NCBI GenBank assembly: GCA_008828725.1
Contig: MEHQ01002070.1
Location: forward strand, 1 to 64,000
DNA from: Saccharina japonica
Taxonomy: Eukaryota > Sar > Phaeophyceae > Laminariales > Laminariaceae
Length of the DNA: 64,000 nt
Direction: 5' to 3'
The notes below the pieces were generated by a model. The model searched no databases and was not told the origin of the DNA. It worked only from the letters and a program-made list of their open reading frames with translations. The number at the start of each line of letters is the position of its first letter. Position 1 is the first letter of the stretch. Of this stretch, positions 20,396-31,578 are shown piece after piece. The position numbers were made by a program, and so were the translations under genes.

Positions 20396-21517
20396 GTGCG
20401 GACACAAAGGCGCTATGATATTGTACTGGAGGCACTCACCGTAGCATGGTGTATGCTGATAAAATGTTAGGGAGTCATCGGTATATTGGAATAATATTCC
20501 GACGTGTCGACGTTGCAGCGCCTCGTTATCGATATGTCCATAACAGTCGTAGCTTTAAGCGTTGTTGACACTGACTGTGAAGGGCCGAGGGAACTGTATC
20601 GACAGACACTTGACGGGGTGGTTGTTAGCACGCAGCGCTTTCTCGAAAGGCAGTTTGCCGTTTCATATACAAACGAATGCCGTCAAGTAACGCTCGTCAA
20701 CACGCAAGCGCTTCCCAAAATATATGAACGTTGAAGGTGAAGGTGAAGGTTGTGGTTATGGTCATGCTGCACGTTGTCGGATGGCAAACGAAATACTGAT
20801 TTATTATATTAGCATCACATATGCACGCCGTTAATTCCAGGTACCAGGGTACCTACTACGAGAGTCGTAGAGTAATGTCTGAAGGTGTAGCTCCAGCCTC
20901 GCTCCCTTCCTCCCTCTCTCCTCCCCTCGCTCCCCCGCTCCCTACCTCCCTCCCTCGCTCTCTCCCTCCTTCGCTCTCTCTCTCCCTCCCTCCCTCCCTC
21001 CCTCCCTCCCTCCCTCCCTCACCCGTTAATAAGAAACTCTCGATCTTCTACTGGTACCGGGGCGTCGTCGAAGCTTCCCCCGGCCAGGTGCGTCTCCGGC
21101 ACCATGGACATCACCTTAAGACAAGAATAAAAACGAAAAACGAAAAACGAAAAAAACATCAAAATATAAAAACATCAAAACATCAAACCATCAAACCATC
21201 GGACACAACACATAAAAAAATCAAATAAGCAAACAAACAAACGAACAAACAAAAACAAGCAATGGTTGATTGAGTGGCGGCTGGTGGCGGACGGTTGCTG
21301 ATCAGATGGGTGACGATTGACCGTTGGATGCCTCATGAATAATGGCTGATTGGTGATTGGAGGTTGGTGGCTGTTGGTTATTTGCTGAGTTGATGGGTTG
21401 AGTTGATGGATGATGGTATGCATTAAATAAAATTAGTATGAATACGTCAGCTGTGAGTTCAACCGATTGAATAGCAGATACTCAACTTTGCGAGCTGTGA
21501 AAATAATTTTTGTTCTG
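20396..21517. other. No supported gene; pyrimidine and Lys-rich simple tracts
   Basis: Contains a (CCCT)n tract at about 20895-21020, AAAACGAAAAACG and CAAACAAACGAAC repeats at 21125-21260, and a GGTTG/TGGTG-rich stretch to 21420. A 76-codon ORF at 20504-20734 has no supporting feature. Confidence 0.4.
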
Positions 21518-22025
21518 TTACGGAGGACCATAGTAAACAGGACCAAATTTTGTTAGTAAAAATACGTAGATATATAGGTTTTTGTGTGTACGGAAGGTCC
21601 TATACAGGACCAAATTTTGTTAGTAAAAATACGTAGATATATAGGTTTTTGTGTGTACGGAAGCTCCTATACAGGACCAAATTTTGTTAGTAAAAATACG
21701 TAGATATATAGGTTTTTGTGTGTACGGAAGCTCCTATACAGGACCAAATTTTGTTAGTAAAAATACGTAGATTTATAGGTTTTTTTGTGTACGGAAGTTC
21801 CTATACAGGACCAAATTTTGTTAGTAAAAATACGTAGATATATAGGTTTTTGTGTGTACGGAAGCTCCTATACAGGACCAAATTTTGTTAGTAAAAATAC
21901 GTAGATGTATAGGTTTTTATGTGTACGGAAGGTCCTATACAGGACCAAATTTTCTTAGTAAAAATACGTAGATATATAGGTTTTTGTGTGTACGGAAGGT
22001 CCTATTTACTATGGTCCCCCGTAAT
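21518..22025 (+). mobile_element. H element with an internal 67-bp tandem expansion
   Basis: Termini TTACGGAGGACCATAGTAAA and its inverted counterpart ending ATGGTCCCCCGTAA enclose seven copies of a 67-bp unit (GGACCAAATTTTGTTAGT ... TACGGAAGGTCCTATACA) starting at 21541, 21608, 21675, 21742, 21809, 21876 and about 21943. Short H copies lack this expansion. Confidence 0.8.
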
Positions 22026-22105
22026 ATGTGTTATTTGTAGTGTTGGTGTGGGCTTCGTTATGTAGTACTGTAGGAACCTGGTAGTTACTACTCGATTTTA
22101 TAATG

Positions 22106-22560
22106 AGGTATTACAGGGGTGGGCTAATGTTGTAAATAGGGCCTATGGTACACACAAAAACCTATATATTATCTTATCTTTGCTGATAACAAGATTTGGT
22201 CCTATTTACTATGCCCCCCCCCCCGGAATAGGACGATTGACGGTTGGCGACTCGGCTGGCGGTTTCACATACGGGGGGAGAAACGTAACGGCGATCGCAG
22301 AGAGGCGAGCGCGGACTGCCCTGTTTGCGAGGCAGTCGCACTGTATGTTACTACCGTTCGTAGTGTGTAGCGTGCAGCACGTACGACGTCGTATATGCGA
22401 CGGTACCTTGTTGTGGTAGCCGCGATGTTGGGCTATTACGGGAGGGCATAGTAAATAGGACCTAACGCACACACAAAAAAACTACCAGGTATACGTACGA
22501 TATTTGCCAATTTTTACTACCACTATTTGGTCCCTATTTACTCTATTCATTTTTATTATT
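22106..22560 (+). mobile_element. Two further H-type copies
   Basis: About 22110-22220: GTAAATAGGGCCTATGG, CACACAAAAACCTATATATT, then GGTCCTATTTACTATG. About 22437-22560: TACGGGAGGGCATAGTAAAT, then TTTGGTCCCTATTTACT. Each holds a single internal unit. Confidence 0.6.
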
Positions 22561-22764
22561 TTTGTATCCTCCGGCGGATGGGTAAAAATAAAGCTTGCGC
22601 CCTCCTAATGGTCCCCCGTAAAATAGGTTAAAGTGCCGCAGTCTACGGGTATGATACTGCGGTAACACTGATGCGCCTGCTGTAGCCATGCCCATGGCAG
22701 TTAGTTTACGTATGATACGACTGCTGCAGTGCTGTTTTTGAACGTCTACAGACGTCGTTACAGC

Positions 22765-22945
22765 AGTACAGAACACCGAATAAGAAACAGGAAATCTGGT
22801 CCAGGCTGGATTTCTTATTTGAGAGAGGGTGCTTTCTTCACAAACTTCGAAAGAAAACGACCCCCGAATTTATTATTTCCGTCCAAATCTCAGCCTGGCT
22901 TTCTTGTTAGCCTGTTTCTTATTAGGTGTCCTGTACTGTATGCTC
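22765..22945 (+). mobile_element. G element (MITE-like)
   Basis: GAATAAGAAACAGGAAATCT and the inverted CCTGTTTCTTATTAGGTGTC bound about 170 bp; arms share CCAGGCTGGATTTCTTAT / AGCCTGGCTTTCTTG. Confidence 0.7.
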
Positions 22946-23394
22946 GTACGTACTTGCTGTTGTCATCGCGACGGCGTTTCGAGAAAGCGAAGCATTGCAT
23001 ATACAACATGCCGACACCAACGCCAGCATCAACATCGACCGCTCTTCAGGATGGGCACACCACGCGTGTCCTACTTGAAGCAGTGGGGGCTGCATAAGGC
23101 AGCACGAATAAGGCGGCCGCCCGATATAATGCGGTCAAAATCGACCGTCATGACCGGAAAACTGCACTCACAAGGTGGAATGAATAGGGCGGTCACCCGA
23201 TACAAGGCGGTCGAAATTTCGGTGCACTACACCGCCATGTACAGGCAGGTCCCGCTACTGCTATATTCCATGCTACTGCCGTGAAAGATATGTTCACGTG
23301 TACAGGCTGCTTTGCACTTTGCACCCGCTAAATTTCAGTTGGGATTTTGTCACCCACCAGGGGTTGAGGAAAGGAGTGGAACGAGAGGAATGGT

Positions 23395-23560
23395 AAGGCT
23401 ACTGCTAAGGCTACTGCTATGGCTACTGCCATGGCTACTGTTAGTGCTACTGCTATGGCTACCACTACTGCTACCGCTACAGCTACTGCTACCGCTACTG
23501 CTACCGCTACCGCTACTGCTACTGCTACTGCTACTGCTAATGTTATTGTTGCCGCTGATG
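23395..23560 (+). repeat. (GCTACT/GCTACC)n hexanucleotide tract
   Basis: Trinucleotide-phased repeat giving Leu-, Ala/Thr- or Tyr-type homopolymer ORFs on both strands. No splice or start context supports coding. Confidence 0.85.
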
Positions 23561-23639
23561 CTGTGGCTACTGTGGCTACTGCTGCGGGTCGGGTCCAGGC
23601 GGTTGATTGGGGGGGGGGGGTAGCGCTGTTCGTTAAAAA

Positions 23640-24680
23640 GTGCGGGTCGCGTACGTACAACATGCGCTTTCCTCCACGCCTCGCGCTGGCCTGGATCCCC
23701 ATCGCACCGCGTGGGGTGGCATGCAACGGCATATAGGCACGCATACGGGCATGCATGGCATCGGCATGCCTGCTGTGGCTGACGTTAAAATGAGGAACTC
23801 CATGTTGAAATCGAGAAGCCCTAATCACAACACCATCTTGCAAATAAACACGTGCAACACCACCGCCTCATTGGTCGAGGCTGGCCTGTCGGCCGGCCGT
23901 ATCTCAAGCCCCGGTTGGAGTAGGGTAAGGGCTACGACGGTTAGGGGCTGGGGTCGGATGGGGTATATAGGGTGTGGGCCGGCGTGCATCATAGAAATTG
24001 GCCAAAAAACTTGATGTTGCACGAGTATGCGTGCAAGGTGGTGTTGCAATTAGGGGGGGAAGTACCCGGTTACTTGCCCGGTTGCTTCGTACCGGTACTT
24101 TTCTTTCCTTTTTAAGAGCTTTTTTGTATGTTCGTTCTCGCCCGGTGGCTACGTACGTACGAGTAGCTGGTATATACGAGGAACGGACGCCTGCTGTGTT
24201 CTTTCTCCATTTTCAGCTTGCGACACCAACCCGGGGTTTCATGTCAACCACAATCCCGAAGGGGGACCTTGTAAGCCAGACCAACTCTTTAGACTTCCTG
24301 CTATAAACTGCAGCTGCTATATAACTGTACGAGCACATGCACCAAGTACCTCTGGAGGAATAGATGTATAATACGAGCACATGCACCAAGTACCGGGAGG
24401 TTATAATATGACACGCACCGAGTACGAGTCTATACCCAGATACTCGTACATTAATACCGCCTCCGGTTGTTTTCGAATGGCAAATTCCCACAACTACCCG
24501 TACTGCTGCTGCTGCTGCTGCTGCATATACTTGCACTACCTGCACTACTTGTACTACCCTGTCGATCATAGCCGGGCAACAGCAACCCCCACGTCCCCGG
24601 CACCATACCACGATACCTACCAGCAGTACCGGCAAGCGAGCACGTGTCGACGAGTGCACAGACTCATGCCGCAGAAAGGC
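23640..24680. other. No firmly supported gene
   Basis: A short minus-strand segment 24257-24213 (after an AG at GGCTTACAAG, reading SPFGIVVDMKPRVGVAS then stop) could be a terminal exon of the 25047-24685 gene, but phase agreement is not shown. (CTG)7 lies at 24503-24525. Confidence 0.3.
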
Positions 24681-24684
24681 CTAC

Positions 24685-25047
24685 CTGCATGTGGATCCTT
24701 CTCTTGCCGCTCTGCACGCGCTCCTTCAGCCACGAAGCCGCCGCAAACGGCGAGGCCCTCGTCGCGGTGAAGGCGTGCCCCTGCCTCGCTCCTGCCGCAT
24801 TAGCCCCTCCCGAGGCCAAGTCGGCAACAGCAACGGCGACCCCTGTTCCCCCCCGCCCCCCAGAGCTCGCGGAACCAAATCCCCCTCCTCCCCCCATGGG
24901 CAAGCCCCCCATGCCGGCGAAACCGTACAAGCTCGGCGCCATGGCGAGTATGACGACCGACCACAGGACAGTGGGGGTGAGCAGCGTCCACCGTCGTGGT
25001 CCCCGGCGACGAGAGCGAGGCTCGGCGTGCTCGCGCGAAGTCGACAT
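24685..25047 (-). CDS. First exon of a putative plastid-targeted protein
   Basis: The minus-strand ATG at 25047 opens 121 codons ending at ATGCAG/GTAGGCC. The N-terminus has a basic stretch, a hydrophobic segment (WTLLTPTVLWSVVILAMAPS, about residues 20-39) and then LYG-FAG. It continues into a Gly/Ala/Ser-rich, acid-poor stretch and RASPFAAASWLKERVQSGKR. In algae with secondary red plastids, a signal peptide ending at a small residue just before Phe, followed by such a transit-like region, directs proteins to the plastid. The mature domain would lie in later exons and is not recognised. Upstream in-frame ATGs exist, but this one gives a conventional signal-peptide n-region. The overlapping plus-strand ORFs are probably shadows. 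Outgoing phase is 0. Confidence 0.45.
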
Positions 25048-25397
25048 GTTGTTGCTTGAAGGTGGGTCCAAACGAGGCATCCAGTCGGGGGCGGCGGGGG
25101 CTTTGAGGCTCTGCTCTACCTCGCCTTCAACGCCGCGGCAGCGGAACAACTGCTGGACGACAAGGATGCCGACTAGACTGCTGCACTCCCCTGGTCAATG
25201 CTGGAGAAGATGCACACTCGCACGGGCTGTGTGTCACCCAGGAGGTGGCAGCTTGGAGGTCATTCCGTCGCCACCTCATCGATGAATGTCCCTTAGATAA
25301 ACCGCCAAATTATCATACGAAACCCCTCATGCTAAAAATCGTGAAATAGTTTGGTAGCACTCGGCCCGCGTCTGTCAGCCACGTGGTCGCCCAGACC
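25048..25397. promoter_or_regulatory. Shared upstream region of two divergent genes
   Basis: About 350 bp separates two divergent start codons that both begin signal-peptide-like N-termini. No clear TATA box; a CGCCAAATTATCATACG stretch near 25300 is the most AT-rich point. Assignment is by position only. Confidence 0.3.
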
Positions 25398-25627
25398 ATG
25401 CGTATTCTCTGCGTAAACAGTGCATTGGCTGCTTCCATAGCGGCTTCTGCTGTCGTGAGAGCTGCGGCTTTCGTATGTCCCCCGACAGCTCAGATTGGAG
25501 CCGTTGCGTCACCTTCAGTCCAACATCAGAGTTGGACACGTCGTACTGCTTCTACTGTTAGGAACGGCCAAGTTCGGGACGGGGAGCACCAGCGGTCAGC
25601 ATGGCCACGACAGGGCTACTGCCTTGG
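25398..25627 (+). CDS. First exon of a second putative plastid-targeted protein
   Basis: ATG at 25398 opens 76 codons plus two bases up to a consensus donor CCTTGG/GTGAGTCA. The protein starts MRILCVNSALAASIAASAVV then RAAA-FVCPPTAQ. This is a short basic/hydrophobic signal segment ending at Ala-Phe, the ASAFAP-like junction of heterokont plastid presequences, followed by a Ser/Thr/Arg-containing, acid-poor transit-like stretch. An in-frame GTG/ATG 15 bases upstream would lengthen the n-region but is not needed. A possible next exon begins after CACTGCAACAG near 25759 and stays open to TAG at 25932. Its phase fits, but its composition is not persuasive. The function of the mature protein is unknown. 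Confidence 0.45.
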
Positions 25628-25932
25628 GTGAGTCAGGCGGTTGCTGGAGGTCCGAGCTTGTAGCGCTGTGCACGTCAAGCACATCATAGATGGCCAAGAT
25701 AAGACTGGGACGCGCTCTGCTGAAACATGCGTACCTTCAAGTCGGTCACTGCAACAGTCATCCAGTACTGCTGAAGTTCGTGGGTTTGTGTGGCATGCTT
25801 CGTAGTCCTCCTGCCTCCTGTTGTGCCTTTGGTATCAAAGAACTCACAAAGTCTCCTGTTGTTCCCCTGCCTACTCGTACTCGTAGACTCGTAAGACTCT
25901 GGGAACATGAGCAACGCTCTACAGCAGAGTAG

Positions 25933-26544
25933 TAGATGGGAGCCATGGTGTTGGTACCATTATGTATCATACGAGTACATAAATAAAGAGCTGTTCTTCT
26001 GAATGTGACCACAGAAGTGGTACCTCTCTATATAGGATGAAGAATCGGCACGGACGCCGGGTGTGCTGGATGTCGACGGGTAGAACGGACGGTTTAATGT
26101 CAAGAACACACACACGCGCCTTGCATGTACCAGGTATATACCTATCCAACAGTACGTAAACCAGTACTGGTATACCAAGGTACCTGGTACTACTTTACCG
26201 GGTATACGATACGACGTACTCGTACATCGTATGCAAGTAGATGTTTCCTCTCTACCTTGCATCTGCAGCGGTGGTACAGCAGTACTCGTAGAAGTGTTGT
26301 GGGTAGTGGTGGTGGTGGTGGTGGTGGGTGGTGCTGGTGCCGGTGTTCGAGCTGTTGTAGCGTACCCGGTAGTCTGCGCTCCGCACACAAGCCGTAGCAG
26401 CAATAACCGCCCTCTCACTCAGCTCTTACCCTCCTGCTGCTGCACTGATATTGTACTCGTGAGCGTCACTTCTGGGGTAAGCGGGGTGGAACTGCTCACT
26501 CACTCGGCCTCTCTTTATCATAGCAGGGTGCATAAGTGTACGCA
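25933..26544. other. No supported gene
   Basis: Contains GTACTCGTA/TACCTGGTAC-rich sequence and a (GGT)n tract at 26308-26335. ORFs on both strands have no splice or motif support. Confidence 0.4.
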
Positions 26545-26725
26545 TACAGTACATACAGGACACCTAATAAGAAACAGGCCAATAAGAAAGCCAGGCTGAG
26601 ATTTATTTATAAAATAAGAAATTCAGGAGTCGTTATCTTGAAATTAGTGTAGAAGCACCCTCTCTGAAATAAGATACCCAGCCTGGACCAGACTTCCCGT
26701 TTCTTATTAGGTGTCCTGTACCTGT
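26545..26725 (+). mobile_element. G element
   Basis: ACACCTAATAAGAAACAGG at the left faces CCCGTTTCTTATTAGGTGTC at the right, with inner GCCAGGCTGAGATTTATT. Confidence 0.7.
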
Positions 26726-26825
26726 ATACCAGGAATGCAAGGACTCATCACCGGAATAGTAATATATATATATATTCCCGGAGACGGCAGCATTGCCGGG
26801 CGTTTGCTGCCGTAAGTCAACCAAC

Positions 26826-27110
26826 CCACCCCCATTTCAGACTTTCAAACATGCAAGTATTCCTACATGCAAACATTAACATTAAATAATCCAAGCATTC
26901 AAATGTTTGGCTTTCAAACATGCAGGTAGCTGCTTTAAGTAAAACCCTCAAAACATGCAACCATTTAAACATTCACTTTTCAAATATCCTATTATATTTA
27001 AAAAAATTGAAAAAAAAAAAAACACAACTGTGAGATCGAGGATTTTATCGAAACTCTTATATCAATCAACATTCAAACATTCAAAAATTCAAAAATTCAA
27101 AAATTCAAAT
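26826..27110 (+). repeat. CATTCAAA-rich tract
   Basis: Irregular repeats of CATTCAAACATGCA and ATTCAAAA. Includes a minus-strand copy of the SFDKILDLT phrase at about 27027-27058 described in the findings. Confidence 0.5.
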
Positions 27111-27276
27111 TCAAGCATTTGAAACATTTAAGCGAAAGTGACGCGCCTGATTGGTCCGAACGCGACGACGATCGTCTTTCAGCAGGAACAAGGCGGCGCG
27201 GCGGACGGAGCTGTCGGCATCGGGAGAGGCATCTTCGTCCGGGGGAGGGGGAGAAGGAATCCCCGGCGTCCCTACC
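27111..27276 (-). CDS. Possible terminal exon, product unknown
   Basis: On the minus strand, acceptor CATTCCCGGCAG is followed by 166 nt, the first base completing a codon, reading GTPGIPSPPPPDEDASPDAD then SSVRRAALFLLKDDRRRVRT then NQARHFRLNVSNA and a TGA at 27111. The acidic-to-basic switch and GC-rich third positions argue for coding. Downstream sequence drops immediately into AT-rich repeats, as after a stop. No upstream exon was found: the adjacent minus-strand sequence is GGGAAG-rich. The plus-strand ORFs over the same bases look less protein-like. Treat as a candidate. Confidence 0.3.
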
Positions 27277-27889
27277 CTGCCGGGAATGAAGGTGATTGGG
27301 GGAAAGGGAGGAGAGGGGAGGGCAAGCGATGGGAAGGGAAGGGAAGGGAAGGGAAGCCTTAACATTAGCGTCAGCTCTCGTATTTACCGTCGGCATTGGC
27401 GTCAGCGTTGTCGTTGGTGTTAGAGGTTGGCGTTAATGTTTGCAGCGAGCGATCGGTAACTACAGCTGAACACCCCGTGGACCCTGGCGTCATTCCGAGG
27501 TCGAGGTGGTGAAATAATAATTCGGTTCGTCAAAGTACTGGCTGACGTTGCGCCTTGAAACGTCGTCGGATTACGTACACCAACACGTAATGAGCTGATT
27601 CTACCGTTGGGGGCGTTGTTGTCGTTCGTGCCTGTTTTTTTTTGTATTGTGTTTCGTGCCGCCTGGTACGCTGCACCTTACCATTGCAAAATTTTGGTAT
27701 TTTATTATAGAGCGGGTTGGGTAGGGCAGATAGACAGATAGACATAAAGAGCGCAGGAGAGAGAGAGGAAGGATAGAGGGAGGAGCGAAAGAGAGGGGTG
27801 TGGGAGAGAGAAAGAGAGAGAGAGAGGGTGGATGAGAGGGAAAGCGGGAGAAGGAGAGAAAAAGGGAGAGAGGCCAGCAAGAGAGAGCG

Positions 27890-28005
27890 GGGGGGGGGGG
27901 CTCTTCAGTTTCGTGCATGGCCTTAGTCGTATGACCATAGACCCTCGCATCCCTACAATGCCGGGACGGAGCATGTCGGGTTTTCACCGACCAGGCAGAC
28001 TATGA
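27890..28005 (-). mobile_element. E element, 3' fragment
   Basis: G run, then CGTGCATGGCCTTAGTCGTA, TACAATGCCGGGACGGAGC and TTTTCACCGACCAGGCAGAC, after which E sequence ends (5' truncated). Confidence 0.75.
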
Positions 28006-28503
28006 GGCACGCAAACAAACGGTCACTCACATCTCCACACCTATACCCCTGAACACAGCAGGAGCCCGGGGGCCAGCACAGCTGCGCACCCGGGTAGATA
28101 AGTGGACTCGCAGAAGCACACACAGGTAGCAAAAGACAGAGTGATATTATGTGTTGGTATCCCAGCAGGTATTCAGTCGCATGCATGCCTACATATCAGT
28201 AGGAAACCTGCTAGGATATCCAAGGATGGCCCAGACGCCACAGCGCCCCCCCCAAAGTAACCCACAGGCCCGAAGGGACTTGGGGCACTCGACAACAGAA
28301 AAAGGAAGGGACAGACAAGATATCCGCAGCTGAAACAATTCCAAAAGTTTCTGGTCTGTATTTCGACAGAAACAGAGTTCAGAAACAGTCGTAAATCCCG
28401 AACAGTACGGCAAAAACCACACTCCGCATGATATCTGATCAAGAATGTATTCCCACACGCAACATAGAATACTGCCATCCTTTAAAACAAATTTATCGTC
28501 TTG

Positions 28504-28625
28504 GGACAAAAGTAAGCCCATGCACAATCGCAACATATCTGAGTGCATTAATGCAACTTGACACGGACAAAAGTAAGCCCATGCACAATCGCAACATATC
28601 TGAATACATTAATACAACTTGGCAC
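28504..28625 (+). repeat. 61-bp direct tandem duplication
   Basis: GGACAAAAGTAAGCCCATGC, then ACAATCGCAACATATCTGA and a CATTAAT segment occur twice with few changes. The surrounding 28.0-29.4 kb is more AT-rich than most of the window and holds no clear gene on the plus strand. Confidence 0.8.
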
Positions 28626-29119
28626 GTACATCGTCGCAAATACTTGGAGCGCGCTGTCCCAGCTAGCGAAATAGACCAGGGCAATAATTCACCGAAATAA
28701 AGCCAAATAAGACGGAAACGAGAATTCCACAGGTAACTGCAGCCTGCGGAGCAGGTGCCAAGAATAATGGTACGCACGTCATGCCTAAAATCAATATCAA
28801 GTCAAAAACAAATATATCTCACAGCAAAAAGACAATAGTCAATGCTATGTTGATATATGGCATCTAAAATCAAGCAACACATGCATTGACCATCACAACC
28901 AACAATAATTCATGACAGCCCACGCGAAAGTGGTACTTCGTAGGTCGTTTGAAAACCATGTAATCAATGCGATGGATGCAGTGTTCTGAACGCACTCCAA
29001 AGTTTCTAAAACTACATAGCATTACATTATGTATAACTAATAACAAATGTACTGACCACACACGATTCAGTACATGAACACGAAGTATGAAACAGGATTT
29101 CCCGACAATCTGTTCCTAC

Positions 29120-29421
29120 CTTACACTGCCCAATTTGTCCTATACCCGTCACGGGAAATCGGTGTCCTTTAGCTGCAGCGATCCACACATTCCTGCTCGG
29201 GTTTATTTCCAACAGCACAACAGCAGTAGTAGCGCCAATCGCACACGCTGCTGCAGCTGCTACACATAAAACCCACCCAAACACCAATTCAAAATCCGAT
29301 CCCCGCTCATGACAAGAGCTCTTCATCCCCATTGTGGTACTGAGACTTTTACCGCGTTCATCAACTACCTCGTCTGCCACCACAAGCTCGAACTCTTCAC
29401 AATGATCAAGTAGTGGGCCTT
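29120..29421 (-). CDS. Possible exon of a single-pass membrane protein
   Basis: Minus-strand segment, open from just inside an E copy's edge, to the donor GTGTAAG/GTAGGAAC at 29120. It reads ...SCHERGSDFELVFGWVLCVA, then AAAACAIGATTAVVLLEINP, then SRNVWIAAAKGHRFPVTGIG. The middle is a hydrophobic segment long enough to cross a membrane, between a charged N-side and a basic C-side. The 5' limit is uncertain: a TAA lies in frame at about 29422 and no unambiguous start was found (an in-frame GTG is at 29383, an ATG at about 29332). Overall AT content is higher than in the other exons. I do not recognise the product; it could be a first exon. Confidence 0.35.
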
Positions 29422-29424
29422 AAG

Positions 29425-29835
29425 CGGTGGGCGCAATTGCTAGCACCAAGCGCGACGCGCCGTGAGGTGTTGGGCGAGTCTCGTGAAGGGTGAGCTGCAT
29501 CCTACTAAGAACCGCCTGTGGGGCGGACTTGCATATGGATGACAGCTTCAATGAGTTAATTGAATGTCTGGTGTGGCCACTTCCTGAGGCAGCAATGGGA
29601 GCACTATGTAACTGCCTCATGGATGCCTTACCATATCACACTACGTGATACGATCATTCCCCTTGTGCGGAGCAAAGGTTCTCCACCCCGCACAAATGAT
29701 CTAACTCGACCGCCAGCCTCGGTAACCGCCAAAAACAAAAACGGTACCCTGGTTGTCTAGCTCACGCAGTGAGAGGCGTGTTTTACAGCGCCGTCGCCAA
29801 CCGACGCCAACCCAACCTATAAATATATCATGAAT
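29425..29835 (-). mobile_element. E element, 5' part present, 3' end lost
   Basis: Runs from GCTAGCACCAAGCGCGACGC to CCCAACCTATAAATATATCA. This is the only long copy without the C-run end. Confidence 0.7.
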
Positions 29836-30185
29836 ATATTTATAGGGAGGGGGGGGGGGGGGGGGCAAAAGGGGGGGGGGGGGAAGAGGAAAGACGATAC
29901 TTCACAAGCCGGTCGCGTGGATGCTGGCTTGTGCTTGCAGTCGCCCTTGTCGCCACCACCGCCCAACGAAAGTGCTCCGCTTTTTTCCATGCCCAATTGG
30001 TTGATCATTGCACACCCGGCTGCGACACACACCGGTACTGAAAGACACTAAGCATCACTCCCTCTGTAACGCTGTACAGACGGTGGTGGAGACGGAGGAG
30101 GAGGAGGAGCAGCGAGCGGCCAGGGAGTGGCAAGACGATGGGAGAAAGGGGCGGGTCCTCGTTCGCCGAAGTGAGAACTCACTGC

Positions 30186-30224
<39 letters not shown>

Positions 30225-30290
30225 GTTAACCCATTCAGAACTTGAAAAAATATCAATTTTCCCAAATACGTGGGACCAATTCTTGAGGGG
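30186..30290 (+). repeat. (CTG)12 microsatellite followed by D1
   Basis: CTG repeat at about 30186-30222, then D1 at 30230-30290 (CCATTCAGAACTTG ... TTCTTGAGGGG) flanked by TTAA at the left and TTGA at the right. Confidence 0.75.
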
Positions 30291-30379
30291 TTGAGGCTTC
30301 GAATTGGCTTTTGATAGATTTTACCGACCAAAGTGTCTGGTGTGTCATGGTATCATAGTATATATAGATCTTTATGTAC

Positions 30380-31250
30380 AATCAGTTGCAGCGGGGGGCC
30401 AACTTTGTATCCGACTATTTGTAGTTCGGTCTCCTTGTTTGCAGGAATGGCTTGTTTGGTTCATCGTATGTTTTTTTGTGTGCACAATGATTCAAGCTGC
30501 GAGTTGGATTACTTGTAAGTCGAGAGTCGATGTCTATAGTTCCTATGAATTGTTTGTTGTATGCCTATTACAGTTTGTTTCAGCGGTGCCGACTTTCCGA
30601 CTGTTTGGTTTTCCTTGTTTGTGGGAAGGCTTGTTCGGTTTGTCGTATATTTTCGTGTGTAAAATGGATAGGGCTGCGAGTATGATCACTGTAAGACCAT
30701 GTATATAGTAGGTACTATTAAAAGTTGGCAATACGAATAGGTACCGCAGTTAGTTGCAGCCATGCCATCTATTCGACCCTTTTGGGTTCCTTGTTTGCAG
30801 AAAGGCGTATCTGGTTTTATCACATTTTTGTGTGTAAAATTATGCTGCTGAGCGTAAATATTGACTCCGGGGGCGCCCCCCGCCAAGCCCCCTCGAGCTG
30901 AGGGGGGGGGGGGGGGTTGCCTCGCTTTTCCCCCTTGTCATTAGTCCATCACTAGGCCTGTTTGGTTTTGTCATATTTTTGTGTGTAAAAGTATGCTGCT
31001 GAACGTAAATTTTGACTCCGGGCGCGCCTCCCGGGGGGGGACCCTCGACCGAGGGCGCGGGGGGGGGGCGGGGTTGCCTTGCTTTGCTCCCTTGTCATTA
31101 GCCCATTACTACAGTAGAGCTGTGAGTCGGGCCGACCGACTTGAGTCAACCAACCAATTATTAGTCGGTCTAAGCTTTTATTCGTTTCCCGGAGGTGCCG
31201 ACTATCGAACTTAGTGGGTTTCCATACTTGTAGGAAGGATTGCTCAATGC
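30380..31250 (+). repeat. Diverged ~190-bp tandem units, two carrying GC-rich inserts
   Basis: Blocks recur in order: GGTGCCGAC, GTTTCCTTGTTTGCAGGA, GGTTTTGTCATATTTTTGTG, TGTAAAA, GCTGCGAG. Two later units contain TATGCTGCTGAGCGTAAAT, then a GC-rich insert, then TTGTCATTAG (about 30843-30960 and 30990-31110). No supported exon. Confidence 0.6.
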
Positions 31251-31578
31251 CAGATACCCTGTATGTACGAGTACATGTGTTTTGCTTTGGACGGGATACG
31301 CCCCCTCGTCCGGCGAGGGCTGATTTTGGCTCGCTTCGCTCGCCTGACTTTCTTTGATCGGCAAGGTCGGCTGGACCACCAGCTGGCTTCACCACCCGAT
31401 TTTTGCCGACTAAAACTAAAAGTCAGTTAGTTTGCTAATTGCACCTATATACCGACTAACGAGTAGTCATTAGTCGTGAAAATCCTGCCCCGATTTCACG
31501 GCTTGTTTTTTTCCCATTTTGCTGACTTTGGCCAACGCTGAGGCAGTTTGCTGGCCTCCCAACCCCAACTTAATAAGA

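Noticed and set aside
29930..30180. Two possible exons (SPLSPPPPNESAPLFSMPNW and TVVETEEEEEQRAAREWQDD)
   Set aside because: AG and GT signals exist, but phase joining gives two conflicting readings and one of them is Gly-rich repeat; insufficient.
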